Below are positions 8,736 to 17,091 of a DNA stretch of 64,000 nucleotides, piece by piece. Positions within the stretch are counted from its first letter, which is position 1, and every line of letters begins with the position of its first letter. The DNA lies in NCBI RefSeq assembly GCF_031846515.1, contig NZ_JAVRHO010000013.1, forward strand, positions 62,001 through 126,000. Direction: 5' to 3'. The notes below the pieces were generated by a model. That model was not told the origin of the DNA, did no database searches, and saw nothing but the letters and a program-made list of their open reading frames with translations. The position numbers and the translations under genes were made by a program. The stretch is from Autumnicola lenta. Its GTDB lineage: Bacteria; Bacteroidota; Bacteroidia; Flavobacteriales; Flavobacteriaceae.

Positions 8736-8770
8736 TTGCCATTTTAAGCAACCCTCTTTTTTCGAAGATT
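8729..8770 (-). repeat. Short GNC-AATTATC-GNC repeat, gene-end copy
   Basis: This segment aligns over about 35 bases with 955-996: both contain CGATAATTGnCATTTT, then GCAnCC and a T-run. The core, read on the minus strand, is TGGCAATTATCGGC. It overlaps the TAA of the DUF4412-like gene. Related cores lie at 962-977, 12796-12810, 13010-13024 and 63096-63110. Confidence 0.4.
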
Positions 8771-9236
8771 TTCAGAATTAATTCTGAAGCAATTTCGCAA
8801 ACAGTGCGTATTTGTTTCAGAATTTTTTATGCAGCGCCTTTCCAACCCCTTTGAAGAAAATACACCGTATACCTGGTTTTTCTGAAAAATTCTTTCAAAA
8901 ATCAGATCCCTTACGCACAAAACGGTCACCCTCCAAAATTCAAAATTTATCTTAAAACCCAGATGGAATCGCATCCTGTAGCAGCCGTCAATTCTACGAT
9001 ATTGCTACATTTAAAGTAACTGTTAACACAATAGATCTCCCGTTATTAACATATTATAATTAATTGAAAAACAATATGTTAAAACCAACAACTTCTGCCA
9101 CATCAGCAAATCGGTCTTTCCTTTGTGTTAAAAACTTTGTTGAAAAGCTTTACAGCTTCAGCTTAAAAATTCCTTTACATTTCTCCATATTTGTTACTAA
9201 TAGTTTTTGTTAAAAAAATCCAAAATAAATACTTCT
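8771..9236. other. Intergenic region upstream of nrdB
   Basis: AT-rich and without a supported gene. The 3' third is strongly A/T biased and presumably holds the nrd promoter. CATATTTG at 9186-9193 is one mismatch from the -7 consensus. ACACAATA near 9028 loosely resembles half of an NrdR box but has no partner half, so no operator is claimed. Confidence 0.35.
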
Positions 9237-10214
9237 ATGGCTCAACTGGAACCCATTCTACAAGAAAACAAAGATCGGTTTGTGATTTTCCCTATTAAAC
9301 ACCACGATATTTGGGATTGGTATAAAAAAATGGAGGCTAGTTTCTGGACAGCCGAAGAGATTGATCTTCATCAGGATTTAAACGACTGGAATAATAAGCT
9401 AAATTCAGACGAGCGTTACTTTATTAAACATATTCTTGCTTTTTTTGCTGCTTCAGACGGGATTGTAAACGAGAATCTTGCTGAAAATTTCGTAAATGAA
9501 GTTCAGTACGCCGAAGCAAAATTTTTCTACGGATTTCAGATCATGATGGAGAATATCCATTCTGAAACTTACTCTCTTCTCATTGACACCTATGTAAAAG
9601 ATGAGAAAGAAAAGGATCAGCTTTTTAAAGCAATTGAAGTATTTCCTGCCATTCAAAAGAAAGCACAATGGGCTCTTCAATGGATAGAATCTGATTCTTT
9701 TGCTGAACGTCTCATTGCTTTTGCCGCTGTAGAAGGGATTTTCTTTTCGGGATCTTTCTGCTCTATCTTTTGGCTTAAGAAACGAGGACTTATGCCCGGT
9801 CTTACGTTCTCCAACGAACTAATTTCCCGTGACGAAGGTGTACATTGCGACTTTGCGGTCCACCTGCACAACAACCACCTTGTTAATCAGGTTCCTAAAG
9901 AACGTATCAGAGCAATTCTTATTGATGCGCTTAATATAGAACGTGAATTTATTACCGAATCATTACCGGCAAGCCTCATTGGAATGAATGCCAAGTTGAT
10001 GACTCAATACCTGGAATTTGTGACAGACAGGCTCCTTGTAGAGCTTGAATGTGAAAAAGAATATGGCTCATCCAATCCATTCGACTTTATGGATATGATC
10101 AACCTGCAGGGGAAAACCAACTTCTTTGAAAAAAGGGTTGGCGAATATCAAAAGGCCGGTGTAATGAATAAAGACAAAGATTCAGATAAAATCAGTTTCG
10201 ACGCTGATTTTTAA
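9237..10214 (+). CDS. nrdB: Ribonucleoside-diphosphate reductase, beta subunit (class I)
   Basis: 325 residues from the ATG at 9237 (MAQLEPIL); the frame extends upstream to a TTG at 9207 that is less likely. The radical-generating di-metal site is complete: Asp74, Glu105, His108, Glu166, Glu200 and His203 (E. coli R2 Asp84, Glu115, His118, Glu204, Glu238, His241). Tyr112 sits four residues after His108 (ENIHSETY), so the radical tyrosine is conserved, as in class Ia. With NrdA it reduces ribonucleotides to deoxyribonucleotides in the cytosol. It is the first gene of an nrdB-nrdA pair separated by 119 bases of palindromic repeat. Confidence 0.95.
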   Translation: MAQLEPILQENKDRFVIFPIKHHDIWDWYKKMEASFWTAEEIDLHQDLNDWNNKLNSDERYFIKHILAFFAASDGIVNENLAENFVNEVQYAEAKFFYGFQIMMENIHSETYSLLIDTYVKDEKEKDQLFKAIEVFPAIQKKAQWALQWIESDSFAERLIAFAAVEGIFFSGSFCSIFWLKKRGLMPGLTFSNELISRDEGVHCDFAVHLHNNHLVNQVPKERIRAILIDALNIEREFITESLPASLIGMNAKLMTQYLEFVTDRLLVELECEKEYGSSNPFDFMDMINLQGKTNFFEKRVGEYQKAGVMNKDKDSDKISFDADF

Positions 10215-10321
10215 GCCCCCTACCCCCAAAGGGGGAATCCCCTGCACCATTAAGGGGAAGCACACTTAGAAAATTCAACGTCCACAACTCCTTCCCTTCG
10301 GGGAGGTCGGGAGGGGCTTAA
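10211..10321. repeat. Palindromic intergenic element between nrdB and nrdA
   Basis: The outer arms TTAAGCCCC (10211-10219) and GGGGCTTAA (10313-10321) are perfect inverted repeats. Inside lie the hairpins CCCCC-AAA-GGGGG (10223-10235), TCCCC/GGGGA (10238-10242 with 10254-10258) and CTTCCC-TTC-GGGGAG (10290-10304). G/C blocks of this kind (CCCCTCCC...GGGGAGG) resemble REP-like intergenic repeats of Flavobacteria. The left arm covers the nrdB stop codon. There is no U-run terminator, so it more likely affects mRNA stability or subunit ratio than ends transcription. Confidence 0.65.
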
Positions 10322-10333
10322 AATATTAGTATT

Positions 10334-12793
10334 ATGTATGTAGTAAAAAGAGATGGGCACAGAGAACCCGTAATGTTCGACAAGATAACCGCCCGCGTTA
10401 AGAAACTTTGTTACGGACTCAATGAACTGGTAGATCCCGTAAAAGTTGCCATGCGGGTCATAGAAGGCTTATACGATAATGTAACTACCAGTGAACTCGA
10501 TAATCTTGCTGCGGAAATTGCCGCAACAATGACCACGTCTCATCCCGATTACGCAAAACTTGCTGCACGAATTTCGGTTTCCAATCTTCATAAAAATACA
10601 AAGAAGACTTTTTCTGAAGTTATGACAGATCTTTATGAGTACATCAATCCAAGAACCGGTGAAAAAGCACCTCTTCTGGCAGATGATGTTCATGACGTTA
10701 TTCAGAAGAACAAAGAACTGCTGGATTCGACTATTATTTACAACCGCGATTTTGGCTACGATTATTTCGGCTTTAAAACCCTGGAGCGTTCTTATCTTTT
10801 AAAATTAAACGGCAAAATTGCCGAGCGACCTCAGCATATGCTTATGCGTGTTTCTATTGGTATTCATTTAAACGATATAGAAGCCGCGATAGAGACTTAT
10901 GAGTTGATGTCTAAAAAATATTTTACTCACGCTACCCCAACACTTTTCAATTCGGGAACTCCAAAACCTCAAATGTCATCCTGTTTTCTGCTTACCATGA
11001 AAGACGACAGTATTGATGGCATTTACGATACTTTAAAACAAACTGCAAAGATTTCGCAGTCGGCTGGTGGTATAGGTTTATCAATTCACAATGTTCGCGC
11101 AACAGGCTCCTACATCTCGGGCACCAACGGTACTTCTAATGGGATAGTCCCCATGCTGAGGGTATTTAACGATACCGCCCGTTATGTAGACCAGGGCGGC
11201 GGAAAACGTAAAGGTTCTTTTGCCATGTACGTGGAACCCTGGCATGCCGATATTTTTGATTTTCTTGATCTTAAAAAGAACCACGGAAAAGAAGAAATGC
11301 GTGCCCGCGATCTTTTTTACGCAATGTGGATGCCAGATCTTTTTATGAAGCGTGTAGAAGAAAATGCGGAATGGACATTAATGTGCCCGCATGAATGTCC
11401 CGGCTTATTTGATATCCACGGAAAAGAATTTGAAAAGCTTTATACGCAATATGAAGCTGAAGGGAAAGGAAGAAGAACCATAAAAGCACGGGAACTTTGG
11501 GAAAAGATCCTGGAATCTCAAATCGAAACCGGCACTCCTTATATGTTATACAAAGATTCCGCGAACCGAAAGTCGAATCAGAAAAACCTGGGAACCATCC
11601 GTTCTTCCAATCTATGTACAGAAATTTTGGAATACACGAGTCCGGACGAGGTTGCTGTTTGTAACCTCGCCTCCATTGCCTTGCCAATGTTCGTGAAAAA
11701 CGGAGAATTTGATCATAAAGAGCTTTATAAAATTACCAAACGCGTCACCAAAAACCTCAACAAAGTTATAGACCGCAATTATTATCCGGTAAAAGAAGCA
11801 GAAAATTCTAATATGCGCCACCGTCCGGTAGGACTTGGGGTTCAGGGATTGGCAGATACTTTTATTAAACTGCGACTTCCATTTACAAGCGACGAGGCAA
11901 AAGCACTTAATCACGATATTTTTGAAACACTGTATTTCGCTGCAGTTACAGCTTCTATGGAACTGGCCAAAGAAGAAGGGCCGTACTCAACTTTTAAAGG
12001 TTCACCCATAAGCCAGGGAGAATTTCAGTATAACCTTTGGGGAATAAAAGATGAAGATCTTAGCGGAAGATGGGATTGGGCAAAACTGCGCAAACAGGTA
12101 GTAAAAACCGGGGTGCGAAACTCACTTCTTGTAGCGCCAATGCCAACAGCTTCCACTTCACAAATCCTGGGCAATAATGAGGCTTTTGAGCCTTACACTT
12201 CCAATATTTACACCCGCCGCGTACTTTCCGGCGAATTTATTGTGGTGAATAAACACTTGCTGGAAGATCTTGTGGATCAAAATCTGTGGACAGATGAGGT
12301 GAAAAACGCCATTATGAGAAATAACGGCTCGGTTCAGGATATAGATGTGATTCCGCAGGACCTAAAAGAGCTTTATAAGACGGTTTGGGAACTCAGTATG
12401 AAGGATATTATCGACATGTCCCGCCAGCGTGGCTATTTTATAGACCAGTCACAGTCGCTCAACCTGTTTATGGAGAATGCGAACTACGGAAAACTGACTT
12501 CCATGCATTTCTACGCCTGGAAAAGCGGCTTAAAGACCGGAATGTACTACTTAAGGACCAAAAGTGCTGTTGATGCTATTAAATTTACCCTGGAAAAGGA
12601 GAAAAAAGCGCAACCAATAGCTGACACCACTCAAAAAGCCCCTGAACGTGCTGCGGAAATTGTGCAAAATAAAGATTCGGCTCCTTCAGAAGTGGTTACA
12701 GACGAAAGTTCCCTTTCCCCGGAAGAATTGCGTGCTATCATCGCACAATCCAAAGAAGGCGAAGGTGACGATTGTTTAATGTGCGGGTCTTAA
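10334..12793 (+). CDS. nrdA: Ribonucleoside-diphosphate reductase, alpha subunit (class I)
   Basis: 819 residues. An N-terminal ATP-cone (MYVVKRDGHREPVMFDKI) indicates allosteric activity control by ATP/dATP. The barrel carries the active-site cysteines: SSCFLL near residue 216, NLCTEIL near residue 428 (the thiyl site) and the partner in VCNLASIAL. The C-terminal redox shuttle is Cys814/Cys817 (DDCLMCGS, the last eight residues), regenerated by thioredoxin or glutaredoxin. A low-complexity linker (about 755-805, rich in A/E/Q/S) precedes this tail, which helps it swing into the active site. The final 17 codons and stop are duplicated 214 bases downstream in non-coding DNA. Substrate: ribonucleoside diphosphates, together with NrdB. 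Confidence 0.96.
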   Translation: MYVVKRDGHREPVMFDKITARVKKLCYGLNELVDPVKVAMRVIEGLYDNVTTSELDNLAAEIAATMTTSHPDYAKLAARISVSNLHKNTKKTFSEVMTDLYEYINPRTGEKAPLLADDVHDVIQKNKELLDSTIIYNRDFGYDYFGFKTLERSYLLKLNGKIAERPQHMLMRVSIGIHLNDIEAAIETYELMSKKYFTHATPTLFNSGTPKPQMSSCFLLTMKDDSIDGIYDTLKQTAKISQSAGGIGLSIHNVRATGSYISGTNGTSNGIVPMLRVFNDTARYVDQGGGKRKGSFAMYVEPWHADIFDFLDLKKNHGKEEMRARDLFYAMWMPDLFMKRVEENAEWTLMCPHECPGLFDIHGKEFEKLYTQYEAEGKGRRTIKARELWEKILESQIETGTPYMLYKDSANRKSNQKNLGTIRSSNLCTEILEYTSPDEVAVCNLASIALPMFVKNGEFDHKELYKITKRVTKNLNKVIDRNYYPVKEAENSNMRHRPVGLGVQGLADTFIKLRLPFTSDEAKALNHDIFETLYFAAVTASMELAKEEGPYSTFKGSPISQGEFQYNLWGIKDEDLSGRWDWAKLRKQVVKTGVRNSLLVAPMPTASTSQILGNNEAFEPYTSNIYTRRVLSGEFIVVNKHLLEDLVDQNLWTDEVKNAIMRNNGSVQDIDVIPQDLKELYKTVWELSMKDIIDMSRQRGYFIDQSQSLNLFMENANYGKLTSMHFYAWKSGLKTGMYYLRTKSAVDAIKFTLEKEKKAQPIADTTQKAPERAAEIVQNKDSAPSEVVTDESSLSPEELRAIIAQSKEGEGDDCLMCGS

Positions 12794-13121
12794 AATGCCA
12801 ATTATCGGCATATAGGAAATAGTCCTGCAGATCACACAGGTAAACGCAGAAAATCTTGCTAAAAAGTTCTAAAATTTGCGAAAATCAGCGAGATCTGCGG
12901 GATAGATTTTATTAAGCATCTTTAGGAGCTTTTAGAAACAAAGAAAAATCCTCATCGCACAATCCAAAGAAGGCGAAGGTGACGACTGTTTAATGTGCGG
13001 GTCTTAAAATGGCAATTATCGGCATATAGGAAATAGTCCCGCAGATCACACAGATAAATGCAGAAAAATTTCTTAAAAACATTTTAGCTCTGCGAAAATC
13101 AGCGGAATCTGCGGGACAAAT
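12738..13121 (+). repeat. 214-bp tandem duplication of the nrdA 3' end plus a hairpin repeat
   Basis: Copy A starts at 12738 inside nrdA and copy B at 12952 (offset 214). Copy B reproduces the last 17 codons of nrdA with one silent change seen (GAT to GAC), the TAA, the following ATGnCAATTATCGGCATATAGG motif, and a CCCGCAGAT hairpin unit (copies at 12822-12903 and 13037-13117). The duplicated coding tail is not part of a longer gene. The two copies differ at only a few bases up to about 12850/13064, so the event is fairly recent or maintained. Confidence 0.85.
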
Positions 13122-13800
13122 TCACACCACTAGAACCTAAGTATGACTGAAAATGAGATTTCCTATAAAATACGAGGAGCCATTTATAATGTTTATAAGT
13201 GCTTAGGACCGGGACTGCTGGAATCGGTTTATGTCGCAGCATTAAAATACGAGCTTGAAAAAAGTGGATTAAGAGTTCTAAAAGAGACCCCCGTTCCGGT
13301 TTATTATGAAAAAGAAAAACTGGAAGTAGGTTTCAGACTGGATCTTTTGGTGGAAAACAAAGTTATTATTGAAATAAAGTCCGTAGAACATCTGGCAGAG
13401 GTTCACCATAAGCAGACCATCACTTACTTAAAACTGACAAAACTCAAACTAGCTATTCTAGTGAATTTTAACGTAGATAATATTTCAACCGGAATTTTTC
13501 GGAAAGTAAATAATCTATAAGATCTGCGAAAATCAGCGAAATCTGCGGGATAAATTTTAATGAGAATCCTTAGATGTTCTAGAAAAAAATATGTCCCGCA
13601 GATAGTGCAGATAAACGCAGAAAAATTTGCTGAAAAGCTCCTCACTCAGCGAAAATCAGCGAAATCTGCGGGATAAATTTTACTGAGAATCCTTAGAAGC
13701 TCTAGAAAAAAGCTGGCCCGCAGATGACACAGATATACGCAGAAAAATCTCTTAAAAACCTTTTTGCTCTGCGAAAATCAGCGAAATCTGCGGGATAATT
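12822..13800. repeat. Array of five CGCAGAT hairpin repeats around a GxxExxY gene
   Basis: Units have a left arm like TCCCGCAGATnACACAGAT with CGCAGAAAAAT, a 25-35 base loop, and a right arm CTGCGAAAATCAGCGAAAT with CTGCGGGA, the imperfect reverse complement of the left arm. Full units start near 12822, 13037, 13593 and 13716; a right half-unit is at 13521-13550. The right arms at 13528, 13651 and 13773 are spaced 123 and 122 bases apart, joined by a conserved spacer (ATTTTACTGAGAATCCTTAG type). The GxxExxY gene occupies 13143-13520 between the second unit and the half-unit. Confidence 0.85.
13143..13520 (+). CDS. GxxExxY protein (PD-(D/E)XK nuclease-like)
   Basis: 125 residues, the usual family length. 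The naming motif is at residues 24-30 (GLLESVY). A PD-(D/E)XK-type core follows: Asp67 in GFRLDLLV and Glu77-Ile-Lys79 in IIEIKSV, so the putative metal-dependent nuclease residues are intact. The family (TIGR04256/PF13366-type) has no proven function; copies are patchily distributed and seem to move laterally. It is embedded between copies of the CGCAGAT hairpin repeat, 22 bases after the second unit, and the half-unit begins right at its stop codon. No other gene of a mobile element accompanies it. Confidence 0.85.
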   Translation: MTENEISYKIRGAIYNVYKCLGPGLLESVYVAALKYELEKSGLRVLKETPVPVYYEKEKLEVGFRLDLLVENKVIIEIKSVEHLAEVHHKQTITYLKLTKLKLAILVNFNVDNISTGIFRKVNNL

Positions 13801-13897
13801 TTAGGAGAACATGCAGAGTGAACCGAAAATCATACCCCTTCAGGAGAAATTTCTCAGTGAACTGAAGTAAATTTACCGCAGAACCAAAAGAACTAAA

Positions 13898-15241
13898 ATG
13901 AACTGGGAACAACTCCTGTCACTTAAACGCTACGGCGACACGCATAAAAGGCTCAGAAAAGAACAAAATGAAACCCGCCTGGGATTTGAGGTGGATTATG
14001 ACCGGATTATCTTTTCTTCGGCATTTCGTAGCCTTCAGGATAAAACCCAGGTAATTCCGCTTTCCAAAACCGATTTTGTTCATACAAGGTTAACACATAG
14101 CCTGGAAGTTTCAGTAGTTGGACGTTCTTTGGGGCGGCTGGCAGGTCAGAAGATTCTGGAAAAACATCCGCACCTTTCCACGATTCACGGTTACCAGATG
14201 AACGATTTTGGAGCTATTGTTGCCGCGGCCGCACTTGCCCATGATATAGGAAATCCGCCGTTCGGGCATTCCGGAGAAAAGGCAATTGGAGAATACTTCA
14301 GCCATGGTAACGGGCAACGTTTTAAAAAACAGCTCACTACCACCGAATATCAGGATTTAATGAAATTTGAAGGAAACGCGAACGGATTCAAAATTTTAAC
14401 CGAAAACAGGCCGGGAATTAAGGGCGGAATTCGGCTGTCTTACGCTACTTTAGGAGCTTTTACGAAATACCCCAAGGAATCCCTTCCGCATAAACCCACT
14501 GAGAATATTGGCGACAAAAAGTTCGGATTCTTTCAGTCTGAAAAAGAAACTTTCCTGGAAGTTGCAGAAGAGTTAGGGCTAACACAAACAAGAAAGGGCG
14601 ATAATGTCGGTTTTTCGAGGCATCCTTTGGCATTTCTCGTAGAAGCCGCAGACGATATTTGCTACACCATCATCGATTTTGAGGACGGTATTAACCTTGG
14701 TCTCATTGACGAAGAATATGCGCTGGAATATTTAATAAAACTGGTAAAAAACAGCATCAATACTTCTAAATACAATAGCCTCACCAACACTGCAGACAGG
14801 TTGAGCTACCTGAGAGCCCTGGCGATAAACACGCTTATTACCGAAGCTGTGGAAATATTCCTGAAAAATGAAGAGACCATTCTCGCCGGGGAATTTCACG
14901 AATCTTTGTTCGACAAGAGCAGTTATGAGGCACAGATCAAGGACATTATTAAAATAAGTGTGGAACGCATTTACCAGAGCGAAGAAGTAATAGGTAAAGA
15001 AATTGCAGGTTATAAAATGCTTACGCACTTGCTGGACACCTACACGCACGCGTTTTTACCTGAAGAACCAGGTTCAGAATCTAATTTTGATAAACTTGTG
15101 AAACGATCTGTTCCCAAACTGAAAATTCCCGAAGGCCAATCAGTTTATCAAAGTCTATTACAGATTTGTTCTTATACGGCTTCCCTTACAGATGGATTTA
15201 CGGTGGCTTCTTTTGAAAAATATAAAGGTTTTAGAATATAA
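13898..15241 (+). CDS. dgt: dGTP triphosphohydrolase (dGTPase)
   Basis: 447 residues, HD-domain superfamily. Metal ligands and catalytic residues are visible: His62 and His67 (FVHTRLTHSLEV), His115-Asp116 (LAHDIGNPPFGHSGE) and a later Asp in EAADDICYTIIDFEDG. The N-terminal signature (RYGDTHKR and SSAFRSLQDKTQV) is typical of bacterial dGTPases. It hydrolyses dGTP to deoxyguanosine and triphosphate, helping balance dNTP pools and limiting some phages. The position downstream of nrdBA and near dCMP deaminase fits that role. The ATG at 13898 follows the repeat array by about 100 bases. Confidence 0.93.
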   Translation: MNWEQLLSLKRYGDTHKRLRKEQNETRLGFEVDYDRIIFSSAFRSLQDKTQVIPLSKTDFVHTRLTHSLEVSVVGRSLGRLAGQKILEKHPHLSTIHGYQMNDFGAIVAAAALAHDIGNPPFGHSGEKAIGEYFSHGNGQRFKKQLTTTEYQDLMKFEGNANGFKILTENRPGIKGGIRLSYATLGAFTKYPKESLPHKPTENIGDKKFGFFQSEKETFLEVAEELGLTQTRKGDNVGFSRHPLAFLVEAADDICYTIIDFEDGINLGLIDEEYALEYLIKLVKNSINTSKYNSLTNTADRLSYLRALAINTLITEAVEIFLKNEETILAGEFHESLFDKSSYEAQIKDIIKISVERIYQSEEVIGKEIAGYKMLTHLLDTYTHAFLPEEPGSESNFDKLVKRSVPKLKIPEGQSVYQSLLQICSYTASLTDGFTVASFEKYKGFRI

Positions 15242-15391
15242 CAATGCTCAAAAAATCTTTAGCATTGAATTAAAGACGACAATGCAAAAAATTGTTTGAT
15301 AAAGTCCTGTAAATATTATCAAGTCTTAAAAACATTCAGCTAAGAATTTAATTAAAAGAGAATACTTACTATTGTTAGAAATATTTTAGAA

Positions 15392-15613
15392 ATGAATATT
15401 CAAGCTGAAAAAATAGAATTGGCGAAATTGTTATTGAATACTAACGATCCTAAAATTATTCAATCCATTAAACAAATTTTCAGGAAAGAGAAAACTACAG
15501 ATTTTTGGGACGACCTCACTTCAAACCAGAAGTCAGAAATTAAAACTGCACAGAAACAGATAAAAGAAGGTGCAGATACTGACTATAATTCGTTTATGAG
15601 CAAACATAGATAA
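15392..15613 (+). CDS. Antitoxin of a ParE/RelE-type toxin-antitoxin pair
   Basis: A 73-residue, highly charged, mostly helical protein. An N-terminal helix (AEKIELAKLLLNTNDPKIIQ) could mediate dimerisation, and the C-terminal half (TTDFWDDLTSNQKSEIKTA ... YNSFMSKHR) resembles toxin-wrapping tails of small antitoxins common in Bacteroidota. The identification rests mainly on the neighbour: its TAA overlaps by one base the ATG of a ParE-like reading frame (TAATG), the classic toxin-antitoxin arrangement. The family cannot be named more exactly. Since the toxin frame is interrupted, this may be an orphaned antitoxin. Confidence 0.7.
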   Translation: MNIQAEKIELAKLLLNTNDPKIIQSIKQIFRKEKTTDFWDDLTSNQKSEIKTAQKQIKEGADTDYNSFMSKHR

Positions 15614-15915
15614 TGAGTAGAAAAGTCAGAATTTCTCAAATAGCAGAGAAAAAACTGGAATTGCTTTTTGAGTAGCTACTGGAAGAATGGTCTTATAAAG
15701 TAAAATCTGATTTTATAAAGAAGTTAGATAAAACTATCCGAATTATTCAGGATCAGCCAGAAAGTTTTCCAGAATCTTTTAAACATAGAGGATTACGAAA
15801 ATGTGTGATTAGTAAACAAACCTCTCTGTTCTATCAGTTTAATGATCAGGAAATCCACATACTTACTTTTTTTGATACACGGCAAAATCCAAAAAACTTA
15901 AAGAAGGATTTATAA
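15613..15915 (+). pseudogene. ParE/RelE-like toxin interrupted by an in-frame TAG
   Basis: The frame from the ATG at 15613 to the TAA at 15913-15915 would encode 100 residues of a ParE-type ribosome- or gyrase-directed toxin: MSRKVRISQIAEKKLELLFE, then LLEEWSYKVKSDFIKKLD, KHRGLRKCVISKQTSLFYQF and FFDTRQNPKNL. Codon 21 is TAG (15673-15675), where related proteins have Tyr (FEYLLEEWS), a one-base change from TAT or TAC. The rest of the frame is undamaged, including the conserved Arg/Lys residues. No in-frame start close after the stop would restore a full domain. The toxin is probably silenced; a sequencing error is the alternative. Confidence 0.8.
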
Positions 15916-16050
15916 AAACCGCACCTCACATTTATCATACATAGACGGTATAAACTTAAAGAAAGGTGCTACTCTTGCTCTACACCTCATTTTCCTCCAG
16001 AATATGGCTTGCAAACTCTTATTATTTTTAATTCAATAATTAATAATTAC

Positions 16051-17055
16051 TCAAAATTCATACACCACACCCACTCCCAGTGTTTGCTTAAACTGCAGCC
16101 GTGGCCCCGTGGTTTCCAATTCGCCATCTCCGTCGAAATCTTCTTTGTACTTTACATCATCATCATAACGTATCTGCGAACCAACATTGGCTTTTATAAA
16201 ATCGTTCACTTTTAAGTTCACGTTAATTTGCCAGTCCACATCTATATTTCCAAATTTATTGAGATAATCTGAATAGAGATTAAGCCTGTGCTTAAGGTTG
16301 ACATTCTCAAAAACTTCCTTAGAAAATCTGTTGGTGAACTGCAGACCAAATTCTGTCCTAACGCTTTCTCCTTCTTCAATAAGGTTTCCGTCCTCATCCC
16401 TTACCGCGGGAGTCACACCAAACATCCCTTCGTTCGCCAGGCGCTGATCGAGTACAAAAGTTGATTTTTGGGTGATAGGAGACAAATAGACGGTTAAATC
16501 TTCTTCGGGATGAGAAAATTCTGCACCAACCCCAAGAAATAAGTAACCGGGTGCCATAAACTTTGAAATAGGTATATCTGTTTCCGGGTAGCGATAACCG
16601 TTGGTGAACTGCGTATTGAAGTCCATTCTTGCCGAATAGTAAAAATTAGAAGTAGAATCTCTCCTGTAACCAAAAGAAGAACTGAACACCAGTTCATCTT
16701 CTGTCTTTCTTATTTCCCGCCCCTCCTGGGCATTAATTCCATACCTGATAACTGCCGAATTTTTCCAGTTAGTAAGTTTTTTCTTGTAATTTCTTTCAAA
16801 ATCGCCGTGTATTAGAGCCGAAACGGAGTTGTTACCACCACTACTCCAGTTAACAAAAGCCACTTCGTTAAAATCCAGCCCCACAGCATTTTGTTCGTCC
16901 CAGTAATTGGTAACATCTGTCTCTGTAGAGTCCTTTAAAGCACTATTTTCACCGGCTTCTGTTGTATCAATAATAACAGGGATCTGATAGTAATTTGAAG
17001 CAAAAGATTTGATAGAAAAAAGGCATAGAATTAAGCTTAATAGTCTGATTTTCAT
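16051..17055 (-). CDS. DUF3078 outer-membrane protein
   Basis: 334 residues. Signal peptide at about 1-19 (LLSLILCLFSIKSFA). The mature protein is rich in alternating beta strands with aromatic girdles (VGLDFNEVAFVNWSSGGNNSVSALI, FNTQFTNGYRYPETDIPISK) and ends in a C-terminal aromatic residue (GVGVVYEF), as in outer-membrane beta-barrels. It matches the DUF3078 pattern of Bacteroidota; function unknown. It lies 36 bases downstream of dxs on the same strand. A TATTTTTG (17078-17085, minus strand) in that gap matches the -7 consensus, so it may also have its own promoter. Confidence 0.8.
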   Translation of the reverse strand: MKIRLLSLILCLFSIKSFASNYYQIPVIIDTTEAGENSALKDSTETDVTNYWDEQNAVGLDFNEVAFVNWSSGGNNSVSALIHGDFERNYKKKLTNWKNSAVIRYGINAQEGREIRKTEDELVFSSSFGYRRDSTSNFYYSARMDFNTQFTNGYRYPETDIPISKFMAPGYLFLGVGAEFSHPEEDLTVYLSPITQKSTFVLDQRLANEGMFGVTPAVRDEDGNLIEEGESVRTEFGLQFTNRFSKEVFENVNLKHRLNLYSDYLNKFGNIDVDWQINVNLKVNDFIKANVGSQIRYDDDVKYKEDFDGDGELETTGPRLQFKQTLGVGVVYEF

Positions 17056-17091
17056 TTTAGATAGATTCTCGGAATTGCAAAAATAGAAATT

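Noticed and set aside
9020..9050. Possible NrdR box upstream of nrdB
   Set aside because: Only one half (ACACAATA) resembles the consensus; the palindromic partner is missing and no nrdR gene is in the window.
12822..13800. CRISPR array
   Set aside because: Repeats are long palindromes with conserved spacers of the same sequence, not short direct repeats with unique spacers, and no cas genes are present.
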